Assembly (NCBI GenBank): GCA_903837355.1
Contig: CAILUI010000085.1
Span: 1 to 62,696, forward strand
Direction of reading: 5' to 3'
Origin: an uncultured Victivallales bacterium
GTDB lineage: Bacteria > Verrucomicrobiota > Lentisphaeria > Oligosphaerales > JAFGRS01
DNA length: 62,696 nt
The position numbers were made by a program, and so were the translations under genes. Of this stretch, positions 8,448 through 16,755 are shown one piece after another; position 1 is the first letter of the stretch, and every line of letters begins with the position of its first letter. The notes beneath the pieces are model-generated. The model saw only the letters and a list, made by a program, of their open reading frames with translations, was not told the DNA's origin and made no database searches.

Positions 8448-8616
8448 GGATCACGCCCTCCCTGACGCGCGGGGCGGTGATCGACGCCGCGGTGTGGGAG
8501 AACCTGCGGTTCCTCGGCGACCTCGCGCTGCGGTAGATGCCGAAGTCGAGGCCGGTACAGCCGAACTGGAACAGCTCCCGCAGAAGGGTCTTGACCGTGG
8601 AGAGGGCCTCGGACAT
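8440..8616 (-). pseudogene. Truncated N-terminus of a type III/BREX-like DNA methyltransferase
   Basis: The ATG at 8616 has GGGAG about seven bases upstream. The first 29 residues contain LLRELFQF and LDFGIYR, which I recognise as the conserved start of type III Mod-like adenine methyltransferases. After FGIYR the similarity stops and the frame runs on for about 29 unrelated residues, closing over the start of the AlbA_2/ATPase gene. The catalytic motifs (FxGxG, DPPY) are absent, so it cannot be an active enzyme. The opposite strand at about 8453-8535 reads WENLRFLGDLALR and a stop, which may be the tail of another gene fused head-on to this remnant. Confidence 0.6.
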
Positions 8617-8843
8617 GAGCACTCCCTGATGAGCAACAGTCCGCCAGCACCCGCCGCGCGGCGGGTCGGACGACTCCTACTATCGCCCGAGTCGTGCGCT
8701 TCGCCAGCCAGTCAGAAGCCGTGAGGAAATCGGGGGCGGGGTCGGTATCGGGATCGTGCCTGACGGGACCGCGGAAAGTGGTTTGTGAACAGCCTGACGG
8801 GCATTCCTTCACAACCTCTCAAGTCCAGCCGCACGCCCCGCGA

Positions 8844-8978
8844 TCAGGGCTGGGCGTCCTGGAGCCAAACGCGGAGCAACGGCAGGTCCGCGGGGATCAG
8901 CACGGATTCGGCCCGCTCGACCGTGGCTTCTACCAGCAGGCCGGCACAGACGGCGGCAAGGAGGTCGGCCTTGCGCAT
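8844..8978 (-). CDS. Small hypothetical protein (44 aa) after sppA
   Basis: This ORF starts 13 bases after the sppA stop codon on the same strand and ends with TGA at 8844. Almost every codon ends in G or C, as in neighbouring genes, which argues for coding. The first half is hydrophobic (KADLLAAVCAGLLVEA) and could be a short membrane or signal segment; the second half is LIPADLPLLRVW. No clear ribosome site is seen, so translation might be coupled to sppA. No family is recognised. The gap 8617-8843 upstream on the plus strand shows nothing else convincing. Confidence 0.35.
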   Translation of the reverse strand: MRKADLLAAVCAGLLVEATVERAESVLIPADLPLLRVWLQDAQP

Positions 8979-8991
8979 CTAGCTGGCGCGC

Positions 8992-10116
8992 CTACGGCAG
9001 CAGGCCGGGCATGAGGAAGTAGAGGCGGCCGGGCTGGATAGCCTGGGCCTCGACCGGCAGCAGCGAGCGCAGGCTCAGGCGGGACTCGGCGCGCATGCCC
9101 AGCAGCAGATCGGTCAGGCGCATGGGCCGGCGGTAACGCACGACTCTCACCAGCGGCGTCCGGGCCAGCTCCCTGGCCTTGTCCACGGCGTCCTCGAAGT
9201 AGCCGATCTGGTCCACGAGGCCGAGCTTGAAGGCGTCGGCCCCGGAGAGGATGCGGCCATCGCCGAACTCCGAGGCGATGACGTCCTCGGCGCTGTCGTA
9301 ACGGCTGCGGCCGTTGGCCACCACGGTGGCGAACTCGCTGAAGGTGCTGTCGACCAGGCCCTGGACGTAGGCGCGCTCCATATCGGTCCGTTCCCGCGAG
9401 CCGCGCAGCATATCCTTCATCTGGCCGGACTTGAAGACCTCGGCCTCGAGCCCGATCTTCGTGAACAGACCGGTGTAGTTGGTCGTGCTGATGATCACGC
9501 CGATGCTGCCGGTGATGGTCAGCCGGTTAGCCACGATCCAGTCGCTGCCCGCCGCGATGAAGTAGCCGCCGCTGGCGCCGAGACTGCGCATGCAGGTGAC
9601 GACGGGCAGATTGGCCTTGCGGCAGAGACGTACCTCGCGGTGGATCTCGTCGCTGGCGGTAACCTCACCGCCAGGCGTGTCCATATCGAGGACGATGGCG
9701 ACGACCCGCGGGTCTTTCCGCGCCGCCGCCAACTCGTAGGCGATGCGCCGGCTGCCCGCCATATCGAAGCCGCCGTCAGACATGATCACGCCCTTGACGT
9801 CGACGACCACAATCTTGTTCTCGGTTTCGAGCCGGGAACCGCTGATCGTTTCCTCCACCACCCGGCGCTCGTCGCCGTCAACCGCGCCGAGACTGGACAT
9901 GACGGTCGCGGTGGCGCCGGAGAAGAGGCCGCGCAGCAGCAGCACCGCCAGGATACCGGCGCAGACCACCGTCAGGACGACAGCCAGCAGACAGCCGAAG
10001 CGCCGCCCACCACGACGCGGCGCCGGCGCCACCGGGCACCGAGGCACGAATGGCGGCGCCAGGGGTAGGGGCGGCGGCAGGGGTTGAGGACCGCCGGCTT
10101 GGCTGTTCTGATCCAT
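8992..10116 (-). CDS. Signal peptide peptidase SppA (S49)
   Basis: 374 residues. A proline-rich cytoplasmic start (about 1-33) is followed by one membrane segment (about 40-63, LLAVVLTVVCAGILAVLLL), then an S49 protease domain outside the membrane. The nucleophile Ser lies in SLGASGGYF. The general base is probably the Lys in SGQMKDMLRG, as in short bacterial SppA enzymes. DMDTPGGEV and TGSIGVI are other S49 signatures. Single-domain SppA forms an oligomeric dome and digests leftover signal peptides. The ATG at 10116 is chosen because everything upstream in frame is antisense to the ydbH-like gene. It diverges from that operon with only 75 bases between start codons. Confidence 0.92.
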   Translation of the reverse strand: MDQNSQAGGPQPLPPPLPLAPPFVPRCPVAPAPRRGGRRFGCLLAVVLTVVCAGILAVLLLRGLFSGATATVMSSLGAVDGDERRVVEETISGSRLETENKIVVVDVKGVIMSDGGFDMAGSRRIAYELAAARKDPRVVAIVLDMDTPGGEVTASDEIHREVRLCRKANLPVVTCMRSLGASGGYFIAAGSDWIVANRLTITGSIGVIISTTNYTGLFTKIGLEAEVFKSGQMKDMLRGSRERTDMERAYVQGLVDSTFSEFATVVANGRSRYDSAEDVIASEFGDGRILSGADAFKLGLVDQIGYFEDAVDKARELARTPLVRVVRYRRPMRLTDLLLGMRAESRLSLRSLLPVEAQAIQPGRLYFLMPGLLP

Positions 10117-10191
10117 AGTGTCTAGTATAGTTCGTACGCAGCGCTTTTCACCCCTCCCCCCGGCGCGGGGGCGACGACGAGTGGAGAAGGG

Positions 10192-13101
10192 ATGACGCGA
10201 AGGGACACATGGTGGCGCCGCGGTCGGCGCCTCGCCGCCCTGCTGCTGGGCGGCCTGCTGGTGGGGTGCCTGGGCCTGGCGCTGGTTCTGGCCGTATGCC
10301 TGCCCTGGCTGCTGGAACAGGCCATCGCCCGCGAGCTTGCACGCCGTGGCCTGGGGAGCATCACCATCGGCGTGCAGGCCATTTCCTGGGATCAGGCGAC
10401 GCTGGGACCGGTGGCGATCAGCGGCGAGGATGGCGTGGTGCGGGCGACCAGCGTCGTGCTGCGCTACCAGCCCGCGCGGCTGCGGCACTACCAGGTGGAT
10501 GCGGTGGAGGTGGTCGGCCTGCGCCTGCGGCTGACACGCCGCGACGGGACCTGGGTGCCCAGCGCCCAGGCGACCTTGCGCCGGGCCCTGGCCGAGGCGC
10601 TGCGGATGCTGCCGGCTGGCGGCGCTCCCAGCGCCTACCCGACGCTCACGGTGCGCAGCTCGCAGCTCGAGCTGGAAGCGGCTGGCGAGGTGGTGAGCCT
10701 GCCCTTCGAGGGCACGGCGCACCTGGCGGGCACCGGCCCTTCCCGGGTCCAGGCCGTGGCCTGGGTCTGCGGCGCGCCCGTGGTCGCGCAGACCGTCTTC
10801 GCCCTGGAGACGGGAACGGGGACGGCGACCGTGGACTGCCAGCGCCTGGATCTGGGCGCTTGGCTGCAGGCTGCGGCGCGGGTCGGGATACCGGTCCCAG
10901 ACGCCCTGGTCGGCGCCAGTGGTACCGCCGCACTCCGGGCTCAGCTCGAGCTCAGCAACTACGCCTGCAGCGGCTTGGACGCCGAGGCCGTGATCTCGAA
11001 TCTGGAGGTGCCCGGCGAGGCCTTCCCGCTGCGTCTGCGCACGGCGATCGTCGCCGTGCAGGCCGGACCGGACCTGCGGCGGCCGCGGGTGACCTTCACC
11101 GTGGATAGCGAGGCCATCGCGGTCGGGACGCGCGTCGTCGAGCCCTTCCGTTGCCACGGCTCCTGGCACGACGACACCCTCGAGTGTGCGATCGACACCA
11201 TCGACGTCCGCCTGGGCAGCCTGGTCCAGGGAACGGCGCAACTGCGGCTGACGGCGCAGGGCCTCACGGCGCCCGCAACGGCATGGCTGGACCTCCACCT
11301 GGACGTGAGCCGCCTGGACACGGCGCCCCTGGGCTCGTGGACGGGCCGGGCGCGTGCCGTGGGGATGCTGGGGGATCTGTGGGTCAACGCTACTTTCGAC
11401 GCCAGCCCGGCCGGCAACCGGCTGGGCGTGCAAGCCGTCAGCCTCGACGGCCGTATTCAGCGCCAGACGGCTGGCCTCGAGGCCATGGTGGCCGCGACCC
11501 TCAGCGTGCTGCCGGAGGTCGCCGTGGCGACGCTCGGCGCGGGCCTGCAGGTGTCCAGCGCCACCCTGCCGCTGGAGCTGACGGCGGCCTTGGCATTGCC
11601 CTCGGCAGCGCCCTGGCACGGCAGCGGGACCTTCGCGCTGCCCGCACGACGGCTGGCGCTGACGGCGCCCGGGGTACAGGCCGCCGCGGTACTGGGTGGC
11701 AACGGTCAACTCACGGCAGACGCGCGCGGCGTCACCGTGGCGGGCCGCGTCGCGGCGAGCGCGCTGACAGCTGACGTCCGAGGCGCCACCCTGGCGGCAG
11801 ACACCCTGACCGTCAGGCTGGACGCGCTGCACTGCGCCTGGCCGCAGACCACCACGCCGGCGGCGGCGCCGGACGGCACGACGCCCCCGGCCCGCCCGCA
11901 GGTCGAGGGTCAGTGCGAGCTGCGCGGCGGCAACCTGCGCCTGGCGAATGGCCTGCAGTGCAGCGCGATCAACCTCGATCTGCCGCTGGCCTGGAGTCCT
12001 GCCGACGGCCTGCGCGAAGGCTCTGACCAGGCTGCCGAGGGTGGCCGTCTGAGCACGGGACCCATCGCCTTCGGCGCCTTCGCCGCGAGCGGCCTCCAGG
12101 GTCGCAGCACGGCGGTCGGACAGACGTTGCGCCTCGAGGGCGAACTGGTGTGCACGGCTCCCGCCGTGACCATCGGCTTCACCCAGAGCCTCGACTGGAG
12201 CAACGGCCTGGCCCTGGCACTGCACTATGTGGTGCCGCCCCTGCCCATCCAGGGCGACGAGAGCTGGTACCCGCGGCTGCCGGCCCTCAAGGGCCTGTGC
12301 CTGGCCGGCACTCTGGCCGTCGAGGGCGACGTGGTCCTCGACCGCCAAGGCCTGCGGACCCCGTGCCGGGTACGCCTGAGCGACGGCGAACTGACCTGGC
12401 CGCAGCAGAAACTCACGGTCAAAGGTCTCGAGGCGGATCTGCGGTTCGAAGACGCGTTGCAGGCGCGGACGGCGCCGTTCCAGGCGCTACGCTTCACGGC
12501 GGCGACGGTTCAGGACGTCATCATCGACGGCGGTCAGCTCGTCTTCGCGGCGGACGGCCCGGAGTCGTTCAGCCTGCTGCGCTGCGAGCTGAACTGGTGC
12601 GGCGGCCAGGTGCACACCCAGGCGCTGCAGTTGAACCCCCGGAATCTCGACTTCGACCTGGTGCTGTTCGCCGAGAATGTCGACTTCATCAGCGCCCTGA
12701 ACCTGGTCAAGGGCTTCAAGGCCAAAGGCAACGGCGTTCTGAACGGCAAGCTCCCGATCTCCTATCACAACGGTCGCCTGACCTACGCCAACGGCTACCT
12801 CTACAGCGTACCCGGCCAGCCCGGCAGTCTGCGCCTGCAGTCGAACGGCTGGCTGACCTCGGCCGTGCCCGCCGACAACCCCGCCTTCGGGGAACTGCAG
12901 CAGGCGGAGAAGGCACTGGAGGACTTCCGCCTGGACGTCTTCCGCCTGGAGTTCACCGGCCAGCAGGCGGGGACACCCGGCGCGAAGATCAACCTGACCG
13001 GCCAGGGGAATAACGGCAAGGTACCCGTAACCCTGGACCTGAACCTCAACGGCCCCATCGAAGAGGTGATCAACGTCGGTCTCCGCCTCGGCGGCATGTA
13101 G
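10192..13101 (+). CDS. YdbH-like intermembrane lipid-transport protein (AsmA/TamB-type fold)
   Basis: 969 residues. One N-terminal membrane anchor (about 18-42) is followed by a long beta-rich periplasmic region with low-complexity A/G/L/V strands, as in AsmA-like proteins that form a hydrophobic groove spanning the periplasm. The C-terminal 130 residues (GVLNGKLPISYHNGRLTYANG, split here as GVLNGKLP and YANGYLYS) match the YdbH-type dicarboxylate-transport Pfam domain. In E. coli, YdbH bridges the membranes with the lipoprotein YnbE and helps maintain outer-membrane lipid balance. Here the next two genes are YnbE- and YdbL-like in the same order, which strengthens the call. GAGAAGGG precedes the ATG. 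Overall sequence conservation is low, as expected for this fold. Confidence 0.8.
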   Translation: MTRRDTWWRRGRRLAALLLGGLLVGCLGLALVLAVCLPWLLEQAIARELARRGLGSITIGVQAISWDQATLGPVAISGEDGVVRATSVVLRYQPARLRHYQVDAVEVVGLRLRLTRRDGTWVPSAQATLRRALAEALRMLPAGGAPSAYPTLTVRSSQLELEAAGEVVSLPFEGTAHLAGTGPSRVQAVAWVCGAPVVAQTVFALETGTGTATVDCQRLDLGAWLQAAARVGIPVPDALVGASGTAALRAQLELSNYACSGLDAEAVISNLEVPGEAFPLRLRTAIVAVQAGPDLRRPRVTFTVDSEAIAVGTRVVEPFRCHGSWHDDTLECAIDTIDVRLGSLVQGTAQLRLTAQGLTAPATAWLDLHLDVSRLDTAPLGSWTGRARAVGMLGDLWVNATFDASPAGNRLGVQAVSLDGRIQRQTAGLEAMVAATLSVLPEVAVATLGAGLQVSSATLPLELTAALALPSAAPWHGSGTFALPARRLALTAPGVQAAAVLGGNGQLTADARGVTVAGRVAASALTADVRGATLAADTLTVRLDALHCAWPQTTTPAAAPDGTTPPARPQVEGQCELRGGNLRLANGLQCSAINLDLPLAWSPADGLREGSDQAAEGGRLSTGPIAFGAFAASGLQGRSTAVGQTLRLEGELVCTAPAVTIGFTQSLDWSNGLALALHYVVPPLPIQGDESWYPRLPALKGLCLAGTLAVEGDVVLDRQGLRTPCRVRLSDGELTWPQQKLTVKGLEADLRFEDALQARTAPFQALRFTAATVQDVIIDGGQLVFAADGPESFSLLRCELNWCGGQVHTQALQLNPRNLDFDLVLFAENVDFISALNLVKGFKAKGNGVLNGKLPISYHNGRLTYANGYLYSVPGQPGSLRLQSNGWLTSAVPADNPAFGELQQAEKALEDFRLDVFRLEFTGQQAGTPGAKINLTGQGNNGKVPVTLDLNLNGPIEEVINVGLRLGGM

Positions 13102-13228
13102 GGCTGAGCGGCCGGCGCGCCCGGCCGGTCCGGTATCGCCCAGCCGGTCCAGGGGTGGTGAATAACCCTAGAGGGACAAACGTCTCCTTGGTAGGTCGGA
13201 ACAAGCGTACACAGAAAGGATCCCAACC

Positions 13229-13438
13229 ATGCGCAAAGCGGCACTGTTGCTGGCCCTGGTGCTCGGGGCGAGTCCGGGGTGCATCCGGACAAACTCCACG
13301 ATGGAACTGAAACCGGTGGAGGTCAAACCGATTCACATCACGGTGGACGTGAATGTGCGGGTGACCAAGGAGCTGGATAGCTTCTTCGGCGACCTCGATG
13401 CCGCCGACCCGACAGTGAAAGCGGCCGGAGCCAAGTGA
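13229..13438 (+). CDS. YnbE-like small lipoprotein
   Basis: 69 residues with a lipoprotein signal (hydrophobic LLLALVLGASPGC, lipobox Cys at about 18). The following short beta-strand segment (VKPIHITVDVNVRVTKELD) has the pattern of YnbE, which stacks its strands onto the C-terminal end of YdbH at the outer membrane. GAAAGGATC precedes the ATG. It lies 127 bases after the ydbH-like gene. Its TGA is followed 32 bases later by the YdbL-like start. Confidence 0.78.
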   Translation: MRKAALLLALVLGASPGCIRTNSTMELKPVEVKPIHITVDVNVRVTKELDSFFGDLDAADPTVKAAGAK

Positions 13439-13470
13439 GAACCCTGTCCGTAACCAGGAGCCTGAATACG

Positions 13471-13848
13471 ATGAGAACGATGCTGTGTGTGGCCATGTTC
13501 GCCGTGCTCGCGCTGACGACCCTGAACTTGAGTGCCCAGGACCTGGGCGCGGTGCAGGCCCGGATGAAGGAGCGCCTACCGCAAGTGGCGCAACTGAAGT
13601 CGCAAAAGACGGTCGGTGAGGACCGTGCCGGCTTCCTGGGCCTGGTCAAGGCAGATGCCAACGCGACCGCGCGCCAGACAGTCGATGCCGAGAACGCCGA
13701 CCGCAAACTGGTCTATGCTGCGCTGGCCACGAAAGCCGGCACCGATGCCGCCCGCGTCGGCAAGCAGCGCGCCAAGGAGCTGGCGGAACGTTCCGCCGCC
13801 GGGACGATGCTGCAGCGCGAAGACGGGACCTGGTACGAGAAGAAGTAG
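13471..13848 (+). CDS. YdbL-like periplasmic protein (DUF1318)
   Basis: 125 residues with a Sec signal peptide (LCVAMFAVLALTTLNLSAQ). The mature part shows the DUF1318 pattern: a GEDRAGFLGLVKADANATA segment near the middle, then NADRKLVYAALATKAG, and a closing REDGTWYEKK that parallels the YdbL end (GQWxxK). The ATG at 13471 has AGGAG ten bases upstream; an in-frame GTG at 13435 overlaps ynbE but lacks a site. In E. coli YdbL modulates YdbH-YnbE function. Gene order ydbH-ynbE-ydbL is the same here. Confidence 0.8.
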   Translation: MRTMLCVAMFAVLALTTLNLSAQDLGAVQARMKERLPQVAQLKSQKTVGEDRAGFLGLVKADANATARQTVDAENADRKLVYAALATKAGTDAARVGKQRAKELAERSAAGTMLQREDGTWYEKK

Positions 13849-13850
13849 GC

Positions 13851-13950
13851 AGGGTACTGGACACTGGTGACTGGATACTGGTGACTGGTGACTGGTGACT
13901 GGAAACTGGTCACTGGAAACTGGTGACTGGAAACTGGTCACGGGAAGCTG
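13851..13950. repeat. Short-word tandem repeat (ACTGGTG / GAAACTGG)
   Basis: The spacer after the ydbL-like gene is built from repeats of CTGGTGA and CTGGAAA words (for example ACTGGTGACTGGTGACTGG). It ends shortly before the next start codon at 13975. This is a simple intergenic expansion; no secondary signal is evident. Confidence 0.85.
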
Positions 13951-13974
13951 GCTGCCGACGCTGGGAGGCTGGGC

Positions 13975-14892
13975 ATGCGCATCTGTATCATCGGAGGCAC
14001 CGGACACATCGGCACGCCGCTGACCGCGATGCTGGTGGCGCTGGGGCATGAGGTGATCGTGGTCACCTCCGGGCGTACGCCGGCGCCCCAGGGCGGACCA
14101 TGGCGCGGCGTGCGCCTGGTGCGGCAGAGCTACGGCGGCGCGGGCTGGACGGACGCGATCAGGGCCCTGCAGGCCGAGGTCGTCATCGACATCCTGCAGG
14201 GGGACTCACCCGGGCTCTACAGCGCGGTGCGCGAGAGTTGCGGGCACTTCATCGTCTGCGGCTCGCTGTGGATGTTCGGCCTGCCCCGGATCGTGCCGAC
14301 CCCCGAAGTCACCCAGGCGCCTTGCCTCTTCGCAGGCTACGCCCAGCGCTACCAGCAGATGCTCGACACCCGCGCCCGGGCCGCCGCCGATGGGGTCGCC
14401 TTCACCGCCATCATGCCGCCCAACATTTGCGGGCCCGGCAAGGTCCCCATCGACGGCTGCGGCGGCCGTGACCCCGAGGTCCACCGGGCCCATCGGCGCG
14501 GCGAGCCGGTCACCCTCCCGGAGCCGGGCAGCGTCCTCATCGGTCCGTGCGACGCTGAGGATGTCGCCCGCGGCTTTGCCGGCGCCGTGCAGCACCGCGC
14601 CGCGGCCACCGGGGAGATCTTCAACGTCGGCAGCGCCTACGCCTTGACCAGCCTGCAGTTCATCGAAGCCCTCGCGGCCATCTACGGGACGCCGATCCCG
14701 GTGCAGTGGACAAGCTGGCCGCGCTTCGCCTCCGAGGTCCTCCCCGACCTCGGGTCGCACTGGCACTTCAAAGCACACATGTGCCCGGATATCAGCAAGA
14801 TCCGCAGCCGCCTCGGCTACGAGCCCGCCTACACCCCCGAGCAGACTCTGGAACGTGCCGTGCAGTGGATGGTGGATACGCGGGTGCTATGA
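13975..14892 (+). CDS. NAD-dependent epimerase/dehydratase (extended SDR)
   Basis: 305 residues. The N-terminus carries the Rossmann nucleotide-binding motif GGTGHIG (G-x-x-G-x-x-G), with a following acidic/polar strand end (VTSGRTP). The central AGYAQRYQQM segment stands where the YxxxK catalytic pair would be; the Tyr is present (FAGYAQRYQQ), but the usual Lys is not obvious, so the enzyme may be an atypical or reductase-like SDR. The C-terminus (IYGTPIPVQW, KIRSRLGYEPAYTPEQTL) is typical of nucleotide-sugar epimerases. The substrate is unknown. It converges on larC, with six bases of overlap between the two 3' ends. Confidence 0.8.
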   Translation: MRICIIGGTGHIGTPLTAMLVALGHEVIVVTSGRTPAPQGGPWRGVRLVRQSYGGAGWTDAIRALQAEVVIDILQGDSPGLYSAVRESCGHFIVCGSLWMFGLPRIVPTPEVTQAPCLFAGYAQRYQQMLDTRARAAADGVAFTAIMPPNICGPGKVPIDGCGGRDPEVHRAHRRGEPVTLPEPGSVLIGPCDAEDVARGFAGAVQHRAAATGEIFNVGSAYALTSLQFIEALAAIYGTPIPVQWTSWPRFASEVLPDLGSHWHFKAHMCPDISKIRSRLGYEPAYTPEQTLERAVQWMVDTRVL

Positions 14893-16470
14893 GCCCGCTC
14901 GCGGCTCCCAGCGGCGCGCGGCGTCGAGGACGTGGCGCACGGGGACCCCGGCGGCGTCGGCAACCCGTCGGGCCGACTCGAACTCCGGCGCCAGTTCGAC
15001 GCCGTCCGGGCGTTCGATACGCTTGCACGCGACCTGGCCCCAGGGCGTGTCGGCGCTCCCCTGACCGCGCGCCAGAATCAGGCGCGTGGCCGGCCAGGTG
15101 CGCAGGCCGATGCTGGACGAGTGGCTCAGGATCCGTTGCGCCAGGCGGCTGACATCCGCCGGGCGGCAGAGCACGGTCAGGCGGGTGCCGGGACGGTTCT
15201 TCTTCATCTGCACGGCGGTCAGGCTGACGTCCAGAGCTCCCGCCTTGAGCAGATCCTCGCTGAGGGCCCCCATCACCTCGCCGCTCTGATCATCGATGTC
15301 GCACTCGATGACCGTCACCGTATCCTGCCCCAGGGTCGGCGCGTCGTCGACCTCGACGAGGAAGGCACGCAGGAGGTTGGGCAGGGCGTCGAATTCCTTG
15401 CGGCCATGGCCGCTGCCAGTCTTCAGCACCCGCATGGGCAGGTTGTCCCAGGAGCCGCTACTCAGCGTGGTGAGCACCGCGGCGGCGGTCGGGGTGGTGA
15501 GTTCACCGCGCAGCGGCAGCCGGATGACGTCGGCACCCTCGAGCAGCAACGCCGTGGCGGGGGCCGGATTGGGCATCGTACCGTGGGCGCAGCGGATCGT
15601 CCCCTGGCCAATCGTCAACGCCGAGCAGTACACCCGTTCGACCCCGAGTTGCTCCAGCGCCAGGCAGATGCCGACGATGTCGGTGATCGAGTCCACCGCC
15701 CCCACCTCGTGGAAGTGAATCTCGGACACGGGCACGCCATGCACCGCCGCCTCAGCCGCGCCCAGGCGGCGGAAAATGCCCGCCGCCCGCTCGCGGACCC
15801 GCAGCGGGGCCTCAAGCCGCTCAATGAGAGCGAGAATCTCGCGCAAGCCGCGATGCGCGTGCTTGCTCGGAGGGTCGAGGGTCGGGGGGCGAGGGTCGCG
15901 AGCATCCCTGTGGTCGTGGTCGTGGTCGTGCTCGTGGTCGTGGTCGTGGTCGTGCGGAGGGTCGAGGGTCGGGGGTCGAGGGTGGCGAGCATCCCCGTGC
16001 TCGTGGTCGTGGTCGTGGTCGTGCGGAGGGTCGAGGGTCGGGGGTCGAGGGTCGCGAGCATCCCCGTGCTCGTGGTCGTGGTCGTGCGGAGGGTCGAGGG
16101 TCGGGGGTCGAGGGTGGCGTGCATCCCCGTTCCCGTTCCCGTGCTCGTGGTCGTGGTCGTGCGGAGGGTCGAGGGTCGGGGGTCGAGGGTGGCGAGCATC
16201 CCCATCCCCATCCCCATTCCCATCCCCGTTCCCGTGCTGGTGCGTCGGTCCCCCGTCCGCCGTCCGGCCCTTCTCGAGCACGTCGACATAGCCGCAGACC
16301 AGGCCATGCCGACAGGTCCGGCGTTCGAAGCGCACCTCCACCCCCGCCAGGCCGGCGGCGCGCACGCAGCTCGACAGCGCCGCCGGATCGGCGCCGAGAT
16401 CGCACAACGCCGCGAGAATCATGTCGCCAGAGGCCCCGGCAACCGGCTCGAAACAAACGGCTCTGCTCAC
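14887..16470 (-). CDS. LarC, nickel-pincer cofactor biosynthesis (cyclometallase) with expanded His/Asp linker
   Basis: 527 residues. LarC uses CTP to insert nickel into the pincer nucleotide cofactor of lactate racemase and related enzymes. The N-terminal domain has EPVAGASGDM near the start; the middle has EIHFHEVGAVDSITD; the C-terminal domain has ECDIDDQSGEVMG and KKNRPGT, all LarC signatures. Family members are about 400 residues. The excess is a linker at about residues 85-215 made of five copies of a PRPPTLDPP unit separated by His/Asp/Asn/Gly-rich runs. The GTG at 16470 is preferred: GGAG lies eight bases upstream, and it places the start directly before the conserved RAVCFEP strand; ATG 16512 is an alternative. 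LarB and LarE are not in the window. Confidence 0.9.
   Translation of the reverse strand: MSRAVCFEPVAGASGDMILAALCDLGADPAALSSCVRAAGLAGVEVRFERRTCRHGLVCGYVDVLEKGRTADGGPTHQHGNGDGNGDGDGDARHPRPPTLDPPHDHDHEHGNGNGDARHPRPPTLDPPHDHDHEHGDARDPRPPTLDPPHDHDHDHEHGDARHPRPPTLDPPHDHDHDHEHDHDHDHRDARDPRPPTLDPPSKHAHRGLREILALIERLEAPLRVRERAAGIFRRLGAAEAAVHGVPVSEIHFHEVGAVDSITDIVGICLALEQLGVERVYCSALTIGQGTIRCAHGTMPNPAPATALLLEGADVIRLPLRGELTTPTAAAVLTTLSSGSWDNLPMRVLKTGSGHGRKEFDALPNLLRAFLVEVDDAPTLGQDTVTVIECDIDDQSGEVMGALSEDLLKAGALDVSLTAVQMKKNRPGTRLTVLCRPADVSRLAQRILSHSSSIGLRTWPATRLILARGQGSADTPWGQVACKRIERPDGVELAPEFESARRVADAAGVPVRHVLDAARRWEPRAGS
15869..16240 (-). repeat. Tandem repeat inside larC encoding His/Asp-rich spacers
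   Basis: On the plus strand, blocks of GGAGGGTCGAGGGTCGGGGG alternate with runs of GTGGTC or CCCATC words. They are read in frame as PRPPTLDPP and HDHDH/NGNGD blocks. Five units of differing length are present. The GGGTCGAGGG type of word is a common intergenic repeat, so the array looks like a repeat that expanded within a naturally His-rich LarC linker. Confidence 0.88.
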
Positions 16471-16755
16471 CACATCGTCTCCGTATTGTGCCGCCACGGC
16501 AGGGGGGCCCATTCGCTTGGCGCGGCCGTCTCCCGCCAGCCAGCGGTCAATCTACCGCCGCAGCGGCCGCGGCGCACCGTGAGCCAGACCTCGCCGCGCC
16601 GGGAGGACGCGCCGGAAAGGCTTCGCCCTTCAGCACCAAGCGGGCGCAGTGTCTGCCTGATCATGTCAGAGCGAAACCTCGGACCGCCGCGCGAGCGTCC
16701 ACGGGTGCCCTGCACCCCGCGAGCTCTTGTTTCACAGGAGCCACCGGGACCGCGC

